This document shows positions 50,916 to 59,365 of a stretch of DNA of 64,000 bases, one piece after another (within the stretch, counting starts at the first letter, position 1; the number at the start of each line of letters is the position of its first letter). This DNA comes from an uncultured Spirochaetales bacterium (GTDB taxonomy: Bacteria; Spirochaetota; Spirochaetia; Sphaerochaetales; Sphaerochaetaceae). The stretch covers positions 1-64,000 of the forward strand of contig CASDXQ010000004.1 of the NCBI GenBank assembly GCA_949285145.1, read 5' to 3'. The notes under the pieces are model-generated. The model was not told where the DNA came from, ran no database searches, and saw only the letters and a list, made by a program, of their open reading frames with translations. The position numbers and the translations under genes were made by a program.

Positions 50916-50944
50916 TTGACGGCACTGTCTGAGGATATTATATT
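50916..50944 (+). promoter_or_regulatory. Promoter of the flavodoxin operon
   Basis: TTGACG (50916-50921), 17-base spacer, TATATT (50939-50944). The palindrome at 50946-50960 follows immediately and would cover the transcription start. Confidence 0.7.
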
Positions 50945-50945
50945 A

Positions 50946-50960
50946 CTGACAGAGTGTCAG
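50946..50960. promoter_or_regulatory. Palindromic operator, copy 3 (flavodoxin promoter)
   Basis: CTGACAGAGTGTCAG, identical to 24419-24433 in the DUF362 promoter. In both cases it sits right after the -10 box, the position of a repressor site. Its size and symmetry suit a TetR- or MarR-type dimer. Confidence 0.7.
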
Positions 50961-51003
50961 AATAATTCTCTGCATGATGCAAGAACAGACAGGAGAAGAG
51001 AAG

Positions 51004-51453
51004 ATGAAAAAACTTATTGCATATTTCTCGGCAAGCGGCGTGACAAAAAGTGCAGCAGAGCAGCTGGCTGCCATCACGGGAGCGGATCTTTATGAGATCA
51101 GGCCGGAGATGCAGTACAGCAGGGAGGATCTTGACTGGAGGAATAAGCAGAGCCGCAGCTCACTTGAGATGACGGATCCTTTTTCCCGTCCGGCACTTGA
51201 GAAAAGTGTTCCTGATGTGTCTTCCTATGATATGGTTTATATCGGATTCCCCATCTGGTGGGGTGTCGCACCGCGGCCGGTAAACACATTCATTGAAAGT
51301 GCCCGTCTTGAAGACAAGCCGGTTTATATCTTCGCCACGAGCGGTGGAAGCGGTATTGACTATGCCCTCAATGATATGAAGAAGAAATATCCTTCCCTTG
51401 ACATCAGAGGCGGAAAGCTTCTTAAGGGAAAGGTTGAAAGCGACATAATCTGA
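51004..51453 (+). CDS. Flavodoxin-family protein
   Basis: The 149-residue FMN protein has KKLIAYFSASGVTKSAAEQLA (phosphate-binding loop), DMVYIGFPIWWGVAPRPVNTFIE and IFATSGGSGIDYALNDMKKKYP, the pattern of short-chain flavodoxins and related quinone/azo reductases. It moves electrons between redox partners. ATG at 51004 follows AGGAG. It is first in a two-gene operon with the monooxygenase-like gene 9 bases later, under the palindrome shared with DUF362. Confidence 0.9.
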   Translation: MKKLIAYFSASGVTKSAAEQLAAITGADLYEIRPEMQYSREDLDWRNKQSRSSLEMTDPFSRPALEKSVPDVSSYDMVYIGFPIWWGVAPRPVNTFIESARLEDKPVYIFATSGGSGIDYALNDMKKKYPSLDIRGGKLLKGKVESDII

Positions 51454-51462
51454 GGTGATGCG

Positions 51463-51789
51463 ATGAGTTTTTCGATAAATCTTTACTACACCGGTCATGA
51501 TGGCAGTGCAAAGGCCTTTGTGAAGGAAATGTGTGAAAGCGGAACAGTGGATGAAATAAGGAAACTCCCGGGCTGTCTGAGATATGATTACTTCATCAGT
51601 CTGTCTGATGATGAGACCGTCCTTCTCATCGATACATGGGAGACCCAGAAGGCCCTTGATGACTACCATTCATCTGAGCTGATGAGGAAGGTTGCCTTCC
51701 TCAGGGAGAAGTATGATCTTCATATGAAGGCAGAACGCTATGTCAGAGATGACATGAATGACAGAGACGCGGCTTTCATAAGGAAGTAG
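51463..51789 (+). CDS. Antibiotic biosynthesis monooxygenase (ABM)-domain protein
   Basis: The 108-residue ferredoxin-like-fold protein has the small ABM pattern: GSAKAFVKEMCESGTVDEIRKLPGCLRYDYFISLSDDETVLLIDTWETQKALDDYHSSELM. Relatives such as YgiN act on quinols or haem, or have unknown function. It is co-transcribed with the flavodoxin gene (9-base gap, ribosome-binding site GAGGTG), which suggests a quinone or redox-stress role. Confidence 0.82.
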   Translation: MSFSINLYYTGHDGSAKAFVKEMCESGTVDEIRKLPGCLRYDYFISLSDDETVLLIDTWETQKALDDYHSSELMRKVAFLREKYDLHMKAERYVRDDMNDRDAAFIRK

Positions 51790-51979
51790 GGGAAGAACAG
51801 AAAATTTTGTAAGCAAGTCATGTAAAAGGCACATACCTTCGGAAAACAATGGATCTGTGCATTCTTGAGACTCAGGGCAGAAGCCTGGGCAAACGGCATC
51901 CGGGGTATGAACATGATGAAATTGACAGCGTCAGGAAAGAAATCCACGGTGTTAACCGGTAATTGCAGGCTGTTCTTTG
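51790..51979. other. Intergenic region before the DUF1847 promoter
   Basis: Weak stems only (GCACA near 51829 with TGTGC near 51855). No gene or clear terminator seen for the flavodoxin operon. Confidence 0.3.
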
Positions 51980-52008
51980 TTGACAAGTGGTAACAATGGA
52001 TACATTAT
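51980..52008 (+). promoter_or_regulatory. Leaderless-type promoter of the DUF1847-GntR operon
   Basis: TTGACA (51980-51985), 17-base spacer, CATTAT (52003-52008), then 7 bases to the ATG at 52016. AATGGATACATTAT at 51995-52008 differs by one base from a 14-mer before the tartrate operon (53904-53917). Confidence 0.6.
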
Positions 52009-52015
52009 TTTATTT

Positions 52016-52657
52016 ATGACCAGCTATTATTGTGCACAATGCACGCATTATGAATGCAGCAAGGAAGTGAAGGGAGATCTTCCTCCTTCATGCCCCATGA
52101 GAGATAAGGATCTTATGGAGTCCTCATTTGCTGAATACTCAAAGGAAGAGAACAGAAAATTCTATATAACGAGCAGTGAGATCGAGGCTCTCGGCTACTG
52201 TCAGTGGACAAGGCTGAGGGAGATCATGGAATTCTCATTCAGGATGAATTATCACAGGATAGGTCTTGCATTCTGCAGGGGACTGAGGAATGAAGCCAGG
52301 ACAGTGGCGAAAATCCTGAAGGAGAACGGATTTGATGTAATAAGCGTTATCTGCAAGACAGGCGGAATCGACAAGGATAAAGCTGGAATCGTCCATAAGG
52401 TGCATCCCTGTGAATATGAGCCGATGTGCAACCCGGTGGCTCAGGCAAAGGCCCTTGAGAGGGCCGGGACTGAGTTCAATATTGTGCTGGGGCTTTGCGT
52501 TGGACATGACAGCCTGTTCTTCAAATACACTCACACAATGACCACTGTGCTGGCTGTGAAAGACAGAGTTACGGGGCATAATCCTCTGGCTGCTGTCTAT
52601 AACAGTGAAGGCTATTTCAAAACACGTCTGAGGATGGATGATGGAAAAACTGAGTAA
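52016..52657 (+). CDS. DUF1847 protein, cysteine-rich
   Basis: The 213-residue protein begins CAQCTHYECS and has several more Cys (SCPMRD, CEYEPMCNPVAQAKALERAGTEFNIVLGLCVGHDSLFFKYTHTMTTVLAVKDRVTGHNPLAAVY), the hallmark of DUF1847, an anaerobe-enriched family likely to bind a metal or iron-sulfur cluster. Function unknown. The start at 52016 has no ribosome-binding site and lies 7 bases after a -10 box. It overlaps the next GntR gene by 17 bases, so it is co-expressed with two regulators and may supply their signal (inference). Confidence 0.85.
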   Translation: MTSYYCAQCTHYECSKEVKGDLPPSCPMRDKDLMESSFAEYSKEENRKFYITSSEIEALGYCQWTRLREIMEFSFRMNYHRIGLAFCRGLRNEARTVAKILKENGFDVISVICKTGGIDKDKAGIVHKVHPCEYEPMCNPVAQAKALERAGTEFNIVLGLCVGHDSLFFKYTHTMTTVLAVKDRVTGHNPLAAVYNSEGYFKTRLRMDDGKTE

Positions 52658-53204
52658 TGCCACAACAAAGGAAGCGATAGCACAGCAGCTGAGGGAGCTT
52701 ATTTTCTCCCGCCAGCTGGATGACGGGCAGGAGATCACGCAGAATGAGGTTGCAGACAGCCTCTGTCTGTCCCGCATGCCGGTAAGGGAGGCTTTCCTTG
52801 TCCTCACCGAAGAAGGTCTGCTTACACGTCTGGCGAACAGGCATATTGCAGTGAACGGGATGAATTATGACAGGGCACTTGTATATTTCCGTCATCTCAT
52901 CATGTGCGACTGCATCGCAATGGATTATATGAAGACTCATAATGACATTACCGATGAGAGAAGCTGGCATGAAGCGCTTCTTTCATCAAGCGCTGATCCT
53001 CTTATAAAAGCGGTGTGTTCATCATCGCTGAAAGGCTATACCTCATATTTCTTTGAAAAACACAGAAGTCCCGACAGGTCAGCACTGCTGAAGAAAATCT
53101 CCCTGTTGATAGATGAAGGCAAGAAGGCTGAAGCTGCCCTTCTGCTTCAGGGGGAATATCTTCAGATGATAACTTCTGTACTGGAGGTGGAATTTGCTCA
53201 GTAA
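52641..53204 (+). CDS. GntR-family regulator, short form
   Basis: The 187-residue protein has a winged-helix GntR domain in residues 5-75 (TTKEAIAQQLRELIFSRQLDDGQEITQNEVADSLCLSRMPVREAFLVLTEEGLL). The C-terminal helical domain is shorter than the usual FCD domain. An upstream GAGGATGG inside the DUF1847 end can serve ATG 52641 or the ATG just before. It overlaps the second GntR gene by 11 bases. Confidence 0.82.
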   Translation: MEKLSNATTKEAIAQQLRELIFSRQLDDGQEITQNEVADSLCLSRMPVREAFLVLTEEGLLTRLANRHIAVNGMNYDRALVYFRHLIMCDCIAMDYMKTHNDITDERSWHEALLSSSADPLIKAVCSSSLKGYTSYFFEKHRSPDRSALLKKISLLIDEGKKAEAALLLQGEYLQMITSVLEVEFAQ

Positions 53205-53850
53205 TCTCAGACCGATTGAAATGCTTCCGGCAAGGGAGCGCGTGGCCTCTGCATTGAGAAAGGCAATAATGAGCCAGGAGTTCAGGAAGGGAGATGAGCT
53301 CAGCATTGACAAGGTTGCTTCCATGCTCGGAATCTCCGCAACACCGGTAAGGGAAGCTTACCAGATGCTTTCCCAGGAAGGTCTCATAAAACTGCGTCCC
53401 AACAAGGGTGCGATAGTAATCGGAATGAATGAGAAATGGGTAAGGGACCATTTCGGCGTGCGTGCCGTTCTGGAGGCGGAAGCTGCCAGGCTGTGTGCGC
53501 TGAACGCAGATGACTTTTCCTCAATCGAGCTCATTGTGACGAAATCGGGTAACCTTATAGAGAACGGAGATTATTCTTCATATGCCGACCTCAATCAGGC
53601 TTTCCATCTTGCAATATGGAACCTGTGCGGCAATGACAAGCTGAGAACAATGGTGTCAAATCTCTGGAACGGTCTCTCACTCGGTGCAAGGGTCAGTGTG
53701 GAGGATTATGCCAGAATCTCCATCACGGAGCATATAGAAATTTTCCACAGAATAGAGGCAAAGGACGGGGAGGGTGCATATAAGCTGATGCACCGGCACA
53801 TTGACAGGAGCATGGAGAGCATGCTGACACATCTGTCGGAAAACAGCTGA
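53194..53850 (+). CDS. GntR/FadR-family regulator with FCD domain
   Basis: The 218-residue protein has a GntR winged helix (RERVASALRKAIMSQEFRKGDELSIDKVASMLGISATPVREAYQMLSQEGLIKL) and an FCD ligand domain with its metal-ligand residues (VRAVLEAEAARLC, DLNQAFHLAIWNLC, ITEHIEIFHRIEAKDGEGAYKLMHRHI). FCD regulators sense organic acids. It starts at TTG 53194 after GGAGGTGG, inside the end of the first GntR gene. Position upstream of the tartrate operon makes it that operon's likely regulator. Confidence 0.88.
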   Translation: MLSNLRPIEMLPARERVASALRKAIMSQEFRKGDELSIDKVASMLGISATPVREAYQMLSQEGLIKLRPNKGAIVIGMNEKWVRDHFGVRAVLEAEAARLCALNADDFSSIELIVTKSGNLIENGDYSSYADLNQAFHLAIWNLCGNDKLRTMVSNLWNGLSLGARVSVEDYARISITEHIEIFHRIEAKDGEGAYKLMHRHIDRSMESMLTHLSENS

Positions 53851-53871
53851 GAAATTTTTTTGATTTTTTTC

Positions 53872-53905
53872 TTGACATCCTTGAAGATTGGTTTATGATC
53901 ATAAA
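53872..53905 (+). promoter_or_regulatory. Promoter and palindromic operator of the tartrate operon
   Basis: TTGACA (53872-53877), 16-base spacer, TATGAT (53894-53899). The perfect 14-bp palindrome TTTATGATCATAAA at 53892-53905 covers the -10 box. A GntR/FadR dimer is the natural candidate to bind it. AATGGATACAATAT follows at 53904-53917. Confidence 0.7.
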
Positions 53906-53949
53906 TGGATACAATATCAAAAATCAGATATTTAACACAGGAGGTTTAA

Positions 53950-55224
53950 ATGAGTTCTGCTGTAATTACCCTTATTTTCCTGGTTTTCGCAGTGGTGATG
54001 TTCGTATGGGAAAAGCTTCCTCTGGCACTTACCAGCATGATCGTATGTATCGGTCTTGTGCTCACAGGTGTCCTTGAACCGGCTGCCGCGTTCTCAGGCT
54101 TTGTCGATACGAACGTCATTCTGTTTGTAGCGATGTTCATTGTCGGAGGTGCTTTCTTCGAGACCGGCATGGCTGACAGAGTAGGCGGCCTGGTTACAAA
54201 ATTTGCCAAAAGCGAGAGGCAGACGATTGTCGCCGTCATGCTTGTCACAGGCCTGATGAGCGGCTTCCTTTCCAACACGGGAACCGCAGCCGTACTGATC
54301 CCGGTCGTTATCGGCATCGCATCGAAATCCGGCTATTCAAGATCAAGGCTTCTGCTTCCTCTCGTTTTTGCCGCGGCAATGGGTGGAAACCTCTCTCTCA
54401 TCGGAGCCCCCGGCAACATGATCGCACAGAGCGCCCTGCAGAGCATCGGCCTTGAATTCGGCTTCTTTGAATACGCATGCACAGGACTTCCGCTTCTCAT
54501 CTGCGGTATCGTGTATTTCGCACTTTTCGGTTACAAGCTGCTTCCTGATGCTTCAAAATGTGTTCCCAGCGATACAATCTTTGATGAAAAGCCTCAGGAC
54601 AAAGACGTACCTGCATGGAAACAGTGGGCTAGCCTCATAATTCTCGTCCTGACGGTTCTTGCCATGATCTTTGAAGATTTCATCGGCATTCCTCTTTACG
54701 TTTCCGGATGTATCGGCGCAATCCTCCTTGTCCTTACCGGCGTCATGACAGAAAAGCAGGCATACAAGAGCATAGACATGCAGACAATCTTCCTCTTCGG
54801 CGGCACACTTGCCCTTGCAGAGGCTCTTGAGACTTCCGGTGCCGGTGCCATGGTCGCGGATGCCATCATCGGACTTTGCGGTTCCAACCCGTCTCCTCTT
54901 GTTCTCACCTTCGTGATCTTCATGGTCGCCTGTGTTCTCACGAACTTCATGAGCAACACTGCGACTACGGCACTCCTTGTTCCGATCGCACTCAGCATTG
55001 CAACAGAGCTCGGTGCTGATCCGAAGGCCGTTCTCATGGCAACAGTAATCGGTGGAAGCTGCGCATACGCAACACCTATCGGCATGCCGGCCAACACAAT
55101 GGTCATCGGTGCCGGCGGTTACCGCTTCATGGATTACGTCAAAGCCGGTCTTCCTCTCATTGCAATCGCGATCATTGTCAACATGATTCTTCTTCCGATC
55201 TTCTTCCCGTTCTTCCCGGGTTGA
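53950..55224 (+). CDS. SLC13/DASS-type dicarboxylate (tartrate) transporter
   Basis: The 424-residue membrane protein has two inverted repeats, each with the substrate- and Na+-binding SNT loop (FLSNTGTAAVLIPV and FMSNTATTALLVP), and GGNLSLIGAPGN and SCAYATPIGMPANTM motifs. These mark SLC13/DASS-type permeases. The immediate linkage to ttdA-ttdB indicates that it imports L-tartrate or exchanges it for a C4 acid. CAGGAGG precedes the ATG. The short gap to ttdA supports one operon. Confidence 0.88.
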   Translation: MSSAVITLIFLVFAVVMFVWEKLPLALTSMIVCIGLVLTGVLEPAAAFSGFVDTNVILFVAMFIVGGAFFETGMADRVGGLVTKFAKSERQTIVAVMLVTGLMSGFLSNTGTAAVLIPVVIGIASKSGYSRSRLLLPLVFAAAMGGNLSLIGAPGNMIAQSALQSIGLEFGFFEYACTGLPLLICGIVYFALFGYKLLPDASKCVPSDTIFDEKPQDKDVPAWKQWASLIILVLTVLAMIFEDFIGIPLYVSGCIGAILLVLTGVMTEKQAYKSIDMQTIFLFGGTLALAEALETSGAGAMVADAIIGLCGSNPSPLVLTFVIFMVACVLTNFMSNTATTALLVPIALSIATELGADPKAVLMATVIGGSCAYATPIGMPANTMVIGAGGYRFMDYVKAGLPLIAIAIIVNMILLPIFFPFFPG

Positions 55225-55246
55225 TTGAATAAGTGAGGTTCAGTAT

Positions 55247-56146
55247 ATGGAAAACAAAAATGAAAGAGAGAAGATGACTCATCTCATGGCATCATTCATC
55301 TCATATGTGTCAAAGAAGCTTCCTGACGACGTCGAGAAGAAACTTTCAGAACTCAGGAAAGTCGAAACCGGGGATCTTGCAAGCACCATTTATGATACTA
55401 TGGCGAAAAACCAGCAGCTTGCATGGGACCTGAACCGTCCATGCTGTCAGGATACCGGTGTTCTCCAGTTCTGGGTGAAGTGCGGTACGAAATTCCCTCT
55501 CATTGACGAGCTTGAAAGTCTTCTCAAGGATGCAGTCGTCGAATCCACATTCTCAATGCCTCTGAGACACAACAGTGTCGAGACTTTCGACGAGTACAAC
55601 ACGGGCCGCAATGTCGGCAAGGGAACACCGACTGTTTTCTGGGACATCGTCCCTAATTCAGACAAGGTTGAGATCTACACATACATGGCAGGCGGCGGCT
55701 GCACGCTTCCCGGCAAGGCCGGTGTTCTGATGCCCGGTATGGGGTATGAGGGCGTGACCAGGTTCGTTCTTGATGTCATGACAAGCTATGGTCTCAATGC
55801 ATGTCCTCCTCTGCTTGTCGGTGTAGGCGTCGCAACAAGTGTGGAGACTGCCGCGCTCCTTTCAAAGAAGGCTCTTATGAGACCGATCGGAAGTCATAAC
55901 AGCAATGAAAGGGCGGCCGAGATGGAAAAGCTTCTTGAGGACGGCATCAATTCAATCGGACTCGGTCCTCAGGGAATGGGAGGCAGGATGTCTGTCATGG
56001 GTGTCAATATCGAGAATACGGCACGACACCCGTCCACAATCGGTGTTGCCGTCAACGTTGGCTGCTGGTCACACCGCCGTGGTCATATCATTTTCGACAA
56101 AGACCTCAATTATGAGATCACCACACATTCAGGAGTCACATTATGA
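55247..56146 (+). CDS. ttdA: L(+)-tartrate dehydratase alpha subunit (class I fumarase family)
   Basis: The 299-residue protein aligns closely with E. coli Ttd[97 protein letters not shown]. Cys residues in [17 protein letters not shown] and VGCW hold the [4Fe-4S] cluster. It dehydrates L-tartrate to oxaloacetate with TtdB. A two-subunit fumarase is the alternative, but closeness to TtdA and the transporter favour tartrate. Its last codons overlap ttdB (ATGA). Confidence 0.92.
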   Translation: MENKNEREKMTHLMASFISYVSKKLPDDVEKKLSELRKVETGDLASTIYDTMAKNQQLAWDLNRPCCQDTGVLQFWVKCGTKFPLIDELESLLKDAVVESTFSMPLRHNSVETFDEYNTGRNVGKGTPTVFWDIVPNSDKVEIYTYMAGGGCTLPGKAGVLMPGMGYEGVTRFVLDVMTSYGLNACPPLLVGVGVATSVETAALLSKKALMRPIGSHNSNERAAEMEKLLEDGINSIGLGPQGMGGRMSVMGVNIENTARHPSTIGVAVNVGCWSHRRGHIIFDKDLNYEITTHSGVTL

Positions 56147-56757
56147 GCGAGAAAAAGATTCTAACCACACCAATAAAAGATGAAGATCTCAAAGATATCC
56201 ACGTCGGAGATATCATATATCTCACCGGCCATATCGTAACATGCCGTGATGTCGCACACCGCCGTCTGATTGAGGAGAAGATGCCTCTTCCTGTTGACAT
56301 CAGGGGCGGAGCGATCCTTCATGCCGGGCCGATCATCAAGCCGCTTGATAACGATAAGTTCCAGATGGTCTCTGTCGGTCCCACAACCAGCATGAGAATG
56401 GAGAAATTCGAGTATGAGTTCATCAGGGAAACCGGAGTGAAGCTTGTTGTCGGCAAAGGCGGCATGGGAGAAGGAACTCAGAAAGGCTGCAAGGAATTCA
56501 AGGCTCTTCACTGTGTATTCCCGGCAGGATGTGCGGTTCTCGCTGCTACCGAAGTTGAGGAAATCGAGGATGCCCAGTGGAGGGATCTCGGCATGCCGGA
56601 GACGCTGTGGGTATGCCGTGTGAAGGAGTTCGGGCCTCTCATTGTCTCAATCGACACGGACGGACGCAATATGTTCGAAGAAAGAAAGGTTGAATACAAC
56701 AAGAGGAAGGAAGAGGCCTACGAGGAAATCTGCAAGCATGTGAAATTCATAAAGTAA
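56143..56757 (+). CDS. ttdB: L(+)-tartrate dehydratase beta subunit
   Basis: The 204-residue swivel-domain subunit matches E. coli TtdB over its whole length: [106 protein letters not shown] and [18 protein letters not shown]. It completes the active site of TtdA. It is the last gene of the operon and is followed by a terminator. Confidence 0.94.
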   Translation: MSEKKILTTPIKDEDLKDIHVGDIIYLTGHIVTCRDVAHRRLIEEKMPLPVDIRGGAILHAGPIIKPLDNDKFQMVSVGPTTSMRMEKFEYEFIRETGVKLVVGKGGMGEGTQKGCKEFKALHCVFPAGCAVLAATEVEEIEDAQWRDLGMPETLWVCRVKEFGPLIVSIDTDGRNMFEERKVEYNKRKEEAYEEICKHVKFIK

Positions 56758-56784
56758 TTGTCATTCTCACTTTGTGTTTGTTCA

Positions 56785-56817
56785 GGGAGGCTGCCGTGCT
56801 GACAGTCTCCCTTTCCT
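56785..56817 (+). terminator. Terminator of the tartrate operon
   Basis: GGGAG then CTG (56785-56793) pair with CAG then CTCCC (56803-56811), with one unpaired base on each side, followed by TTTCC and TTTT. Confidence 0.75.
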
Positions 56818-56820
56818 TTT

Positions 56821-57798
56821 TCATAAAGTAAGTTCCTGTCCGTTGCGGACTATGTATTTCGCATCGGCGGTTATTGACTCAGGTATTGAGATGCCGAGTC
56901 TGTCAGCTTCATCAAGGTTGATGTACAGTTCAAGATTCTCAAGGTAGACAACCCCGATTTCCTCAGGACTCTCGCCGTTCAGTATCCTTTCAATGACCTG
57001 TCCCGTGAGAAGGCCTGACTGGTAGTAGTCAAAACCTCCGGCAATGAGGACCTGTGTGCCGGATGCGGATGTCACATCAGCGGAGAACAGCGGTATGGAA
57101 TGGGCGGCGCATACATCGGAAAGCGATGCTATTGCTGAAATGACCGTGTTGTCTGTCGCCACGTACATCGCATCAACCCTGTCTATGATTGACTGGACAG
57201 CCTGCCTGACTTCCGCTGAATTGGACACGGAGGCGGTTGCAAGTTCAACTCCTGCATCAGAACAGGCACTCTTCATTGCTTCCATGAGGGTAATTCCGTT
57301 GGCTTCTGCGGATGTATATACCATGCCGACAGTTTTCGCGCCTGTGATCTCCTCAATGAGGTCAAGATGAACACTGACCGGGACCATGTCGGATGTGCCG
57401 CATACGTTTGTCAGATCTGTGAGGCCGGCTTCTTCAGGATCGGTCACTGTCGCATATACGACCGGAATGTCGTCAAACACATTGGCAAGAGCCTGTGCTG
57501 TAGGTGTTGCGATACCCACGACAATATCTTTTCCTTCCTCCTTGAAAAGCTGTGCAATTGATGCTGCCGTGCTGATATCCCCGTTTGCATTCTGTGTTTC
57601 AAACTCGGCATTGATGCCTGCTTGAGTAATATATTCAATAATGGCATGTTCAATTGAATCCAGTGCGGGGTGTGCCATCAGCTTTGAAATTCCGATCTTC
57701 AGACTGTCATCTGCCCCCGCTGCCTCATCCGCCCCCTGTGCAGAGACTGTGAACAGGACAGTGAACATTATAAGTACGAGAGTCATGATTTTTTTCAT
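56821..57798 (-). CDS. ABC transporter substrate-binding protein, TrpX/ABC_sub_bind type
   Basis: The 325-residue exported protein has a signal peptide ending VSAQGAD. Its body matches the ABC_sub_bind family (LKIGISKLMAHPALDSIEHAIIEYI, VVGIATPTAQALANVFDDIPVVYATVTDPEEAGL, GMVYTSAEANG, VRQAVQSIIDRVDAMYVATDNTVISA, PLFSADVTSASGTQVLIAGGFDYYQSG). Such proteins feed a two-gene permease/ATPase importer for aromatic amino acids or similar ligands, but none is nearby, so it is an orphan in this window. GGAGGCG precedes the ATG. Promoter TTGACA-18-TATAGT is seen on the minus strand at 57854-57825. Confidence 0.82.
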   Translation of the reverse strand: MKKIMTLVLIMFTVLFTVSAQGADEAAGADDSLKIGISKLMAHPALDSIEHAIIEYITQAGINAEFETQNANGDISTAASIAQLFKEEGKDIVVGIATPTAQALANVFDDIPVVYATVTDPEEAGLTDLTNVCGTSDMVPVSVHLDLIEEITGAKTVGMVYTSAEANGITLMEAMKSACSDAGVELATASVSNSAEVRQAVQSIIDRVDAMYVATDNTVISAIASLSDVCAAHSIPLFSADVTSASGTQVLIAGGFDYYQSGLLTGQVIERILNGESPEEIGVVYLENLELYINLDEADRLGISIPESITADAKYIVRNGQELTL

Positions 57799-58096
57799 TT
57801 TACGCCTCCAATGCTGATGATGTTACTATAAAAAGAAACATAAAAACATGTCAAGATACTTTGCATAGAAACATTGTAAAATCTTGGACTATGAATTGTA
57901 TGTTTTTATCTTATAAGTAAATATAATTAAATATATTAAGGAATAATCATTTAGAAATGAATAAATACGGTAACGTCTGTACTGTCATCTGTTTTTGCAG
58001 TGGGACAAGATCATTTCTCTTTTCCGGTGCTTTTCTTCTCTTTCCGCTTTTTTCTTGTCCCTTCAGATGCTAGAATTGCATCAAGTGAGGAGAACT
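57799..58096. other. AT-rich divergent intergenic region
   Basis: About 300 bases without a gene. It holds the minus promoter TTGACA (57854-57849), 18-base spacer, TATAGT (57830-57825). GAAACAT occurs near 57835 and 57866. On the plus strand TGCTAGAAT (58068-58076) is an extended -10 box for the aconitase X operon. Confidence 0.55.
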
Positions 58097-59365
58097 ATGG
58101 AACTGACTCAGAGACAGAGAGACATCCTTGAAGGAAAAGAAGGGGATGTCAAGGCAAAGGTCATGAAGACGCTCGTAATGTACGGAGAGACTTTCGGGGC
58201 GGAGAAGATGGTCGACATCACAGGGGAGTACGGACACCTCGTCACCAGTTTCGGACTTTCCGTGATGAGTCCGGTGTATGACCTTATGGATACGCTTATA
58301 AATTCAGGCACTCTTTCCTGCCAGCGCTTCAGCGTTGATCCGCGTCCGCTGGAGAAGGGACTGCCGATGAATCTCATACAGAACATCTTCTTCCGAGTGA
58401 TGTACTCAAAGCAGAAGGATTATGATGCACAGCTTGAAAAACTGGGTATCATGAGCGACGATGCATATACCTGCACCTGCTATATGGATGAAGTGGGGAA
58501 TGTCCCGAAGGAAGGCGACATACTCTCATGGGCGGAAAGCTCAGCCGTGGTATATGCTAACAGTATTCTCGGTGCGCGCTGCAACAGAAACAGCGGCATT
58601 CTCGATCTTTTCGGTTCCATTGCCGGCTGTGTGCCTTATTTCGGTCTTCTGACCGATGAGGGAAGAAAGGCAACATGGCTGATCGAAGTGAAGACCTCGA
58701 AAAAGCCCGAAGCCCAGCTGCTCGGCTCCGCAATCGGAATGAAGGTGATGGAAGATGTTCCCTATGTGACAGGAATGGATAAGTACTTCTCTTCTCTTGA
58801 CGAAGATGCGAAGGCTTATTTCAAGGATTTCGGGGCGGCAACAGCCTCCAACGGAGCAGTGGGACTTTACCATATCGAGAACCTTACGCCGGAAGCGGTG
58901 AAAAACGGCAGGTCTCTCCTTAAAGAAGGTTACAGGACATTTGTCATTGACGATGCCGTGCTTGAAGAGACAGAGAGGAATTATCCTGTCATATGGAAAG
59001 ACAGGAATGCGAAAGCGAAGCTTGCATTCATAGGCTGTCCTCATCTTTCAGCTGCCCAGCTTGATTCATGGGCTGACAGAATCAATGATGAGCTTTCAGC
59101 CAGGGGAATGAAGAAAGTTTCGATTAAGACTGTCATGACTGCAGCTCCGGCCCTGATGGATAAATTCAAGGCGGGAGAGAAGGGACGGCGTCTCATGAGG
59201 CAGGGTGTCATTCTTTCCCATATCTGTCCTCTCATGTATATGAACAATCCCCAGTGCGGTTCAATGCCCGTGATTACCTGCTCCAACAAGCTGAGGACAT
59301 ATACATCGGCGCGCTATTACAAGGAAGACGAGCTTCTCAAAATGATATGCGGAGGTGCAAGATGA
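58097..59365 (+). CDS. Aconitase X catalytic (large) subunit
   Basis: The 422-residue protein belongs to the AcnX family (formerly DUF521): ELTQRQRDILEGKEG, TVxMP-like and VYANSILGARCNRNSGILDLFGSIAGCVPYFGLLTDEGRKA, GAATASNGAVGLYHIENLTPEA, AFIGCPHLSAAQLDSWAD. Cys residues in GARCNRN, IGCPH and YMNNPQCGS could hold its iron-sulfur cluster. Known bacterial AcnX act as dehydratases, for example on cis-3-hydroxy-L-proline; archaeal ones act on phosphomevalonate. No proline or mevalonate gene is adjacent, so the substrate is open. GAGGAG precedes the ATG. It overlaps the small subunit gene (ATGA). Confidence 0.9.
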   Translation: MELTQRQRDILEGKEGDVKAKVMKTLVMYGETFGAEKMVDITGEYGHLVTSFGLSVMSPVYDLMDTLINSGTLSCQRFSVDPRPLEKGLPMNLIQNIFFRVMYSKQKDYDAQLEKLGIMSDDAYTCTCYMDEVGNVPKEGDILSWAESSAVVYANSILGARCNRNSGILDLFGSIAGCVPYFGLLTDEGRKATWLIEVKTSKKPEAQLLGSAIGMKVMEDVPYVTGMDKYFSSLDEDAKAYFKDFGAATASNGAVGLYHIENLTPEAVKNGRSLLKEGYRTFVIDDAVLEETERNYPVIWKDRNAKAKLAFIGCPHLSAAQLDSWADRINDELSARGMKKVSIKTVMTAAPALMDKFKAGEKGRRLMRQGVILSHICPLMYMNNPQCGSMPVITCSNKLRTYTSARYYKEDELLKMICGGAR

